NCBI RefSeq assembly: GCF_000787695.1
Contig: NZ_BBPH01000001.1
Location: forward strand, 1 to 64,000
Source: Paracoccus sp. PAMC 22219
GTDB taxonomy: Bacteria; Pseudomonadota; Alphaproteobacteria; Rhodobacterales; Rhodobacteraceae
Length of the DNA: 64,000 bases
Reading direction: 5' to 3'
Under the pieces are notes generated by a model that saw only the letters and a list, made by a program, of their open reading frames with translations, did not search any database and had not been told where the DNA came from. A program made the position numbers and the translations under genes. Positions 63,685 through 64,000 of this stretch are shown here, in pieces. Each line of letters opens with the position of its first letter. Position 1 is the first letter of the stretch.

Positions 63685-64000
63685 TCAGCTGTTGCGGTTC
63701 AATGCCGCACCCAGGATGTCGCCCAACGACGCGCCCGAATCCGAGCTGCCATAGGTGTCGATGGCTTCTTTTTCCTCGGCGATCTCGCGGGCCTTGATCG
63801 ACAGGCCAAGACGACGGGTCTTGGTGTCGACGTTGGTCACGCGGGCATCGACCTTGTCGCCGACGTTGAAACGCTCGGGGCGCTGGTCGGCACGGTCGCG
63901 GGCCAGGTCGCTGCGGCGGATGAACGACTTGACGCCGTTGTACTCGACCTCGATGCCACCCTCTTCGATCGCGGTGACTTCGGCGGTGACGATGGTGCCA
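63685..64000 (-). CDS. rpsA: 30S ribosomal protein S1, C-terminal part (runs off the window)
   Basis: The last ~104 codons of rpsA are visible. They read EVEYNGVKSFIRRSDLARDR, ERFNVGDKVDARVTNVDTKT and RRLGLSIKAREIAEEKEAID, an S1 RNA-binding repeat, then a short tail ending GDILGAALNRNS. S1 unfolds mRNA for initiation on the 30S subunit. The stop is at 63685-63687 and a strong terminator follows, separating it from ihfB. Confidence 0.93.
   Translation of the reverse strand, partial: GTIVTAEVTAIEEGGIEVEYNGVKSFIRRSDLARDRADQRPERFNVGDKVDARVTNVDTKTRRLGLSIKAREIAEEKEAIDTYGSSDSGASLGDILGAALNRNS

Overview
The window is a gene-dense, high-GC stretch of a Rhodobacterales chromosome, most likely Paracoccus or a close relative. 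This rests on a complete gene-transfer-agent (GTA) gene order, the HisS/HisZ/short-HisG arrangement, a class I lysyl-tRNA synthetase, a cyanide-insensitive-type bd oxidase and the general gene content. The species cannot be fixed from sequence alone. No tRNA, rRNA, CRISPR array or insertion sequence was seen, and no gene-free gap exceeds about 300 bases.

Layout. 1-7.1 kb: ispG, thiamine pyrophosphokinase, DUF2842, purA and slyX on the minus strand; hisS-hisZ-hisG on the plus strand. 7.2-16.5 kb: a NicO-type Ni/Co transporter with a DUF1007 partner, an alpha/beta hydrolase lipoprotein, a glutathione transferase, parE, ynfA, hemF, a small lipoprotein, a divergent SDR, an RsmC-like methyltransferase and clpS. 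16.7-25.9 kb: a D,D-carboxypeptidase with SPOR domain, a GbsR-like regulator with the cioAB oxidase, ychF, trpA-VOC-GNAT, a TerB-DnaJ protein and a small exported protein. 25.9-36.5 kb: a locus joining a membrane PAS-exonuclease fusion, a lone receiver domain, an unknown membrane protein, a cNMP/CBS/nucleotidyltransferase protein, a DUF4212/SSS symporter pair, acetyl-CoA synthetase and a SulP transporter. This looks like short-chain carboxylate uptake and activation with its own signalling module. 36.5-47.1 kb: a beta-helix spike-like protein, lysK, a TerB protein, dacB, nadD, a 5'-nucleotidase, DUF952, pyrD and cysE. 47.2-61.9 kb: a full RcGTA-like cluster on the minus strand, from terminase (g1, g2) to the g15 tail-tip protein, followed by a DUF2793 protein. 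62-64 kb: trpF, lapA, ihfB and the 3' end of rpsA.

Six otherwise intact genes (hisZ, nicO, the SPOR carboxypeptidase, lysK, the GTA portal, trpF) are broken by single-base losses, seven in all. Each is repaired by adding back one base, in most cases a G or C next to an identical one. LysK is normally essential, so the simplest explanation is indel error in the assembly rather than gene decay.

The most interesting non-coding structure lies upstream of GTA g1. It combines nested inverted repeats, a candidate promoter, an intrinsic-terminator-like hairpin and a 33-codon leader ORF whose stop overlaps the g1 start. The most unusual protein architecture is the membrane PAS-DEDDh exonuclease of the carboxylate-uptake locus. 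Four convergent gene pairs share exactly four bases at interlocked stop codons, which shows how compact the chromosome is.
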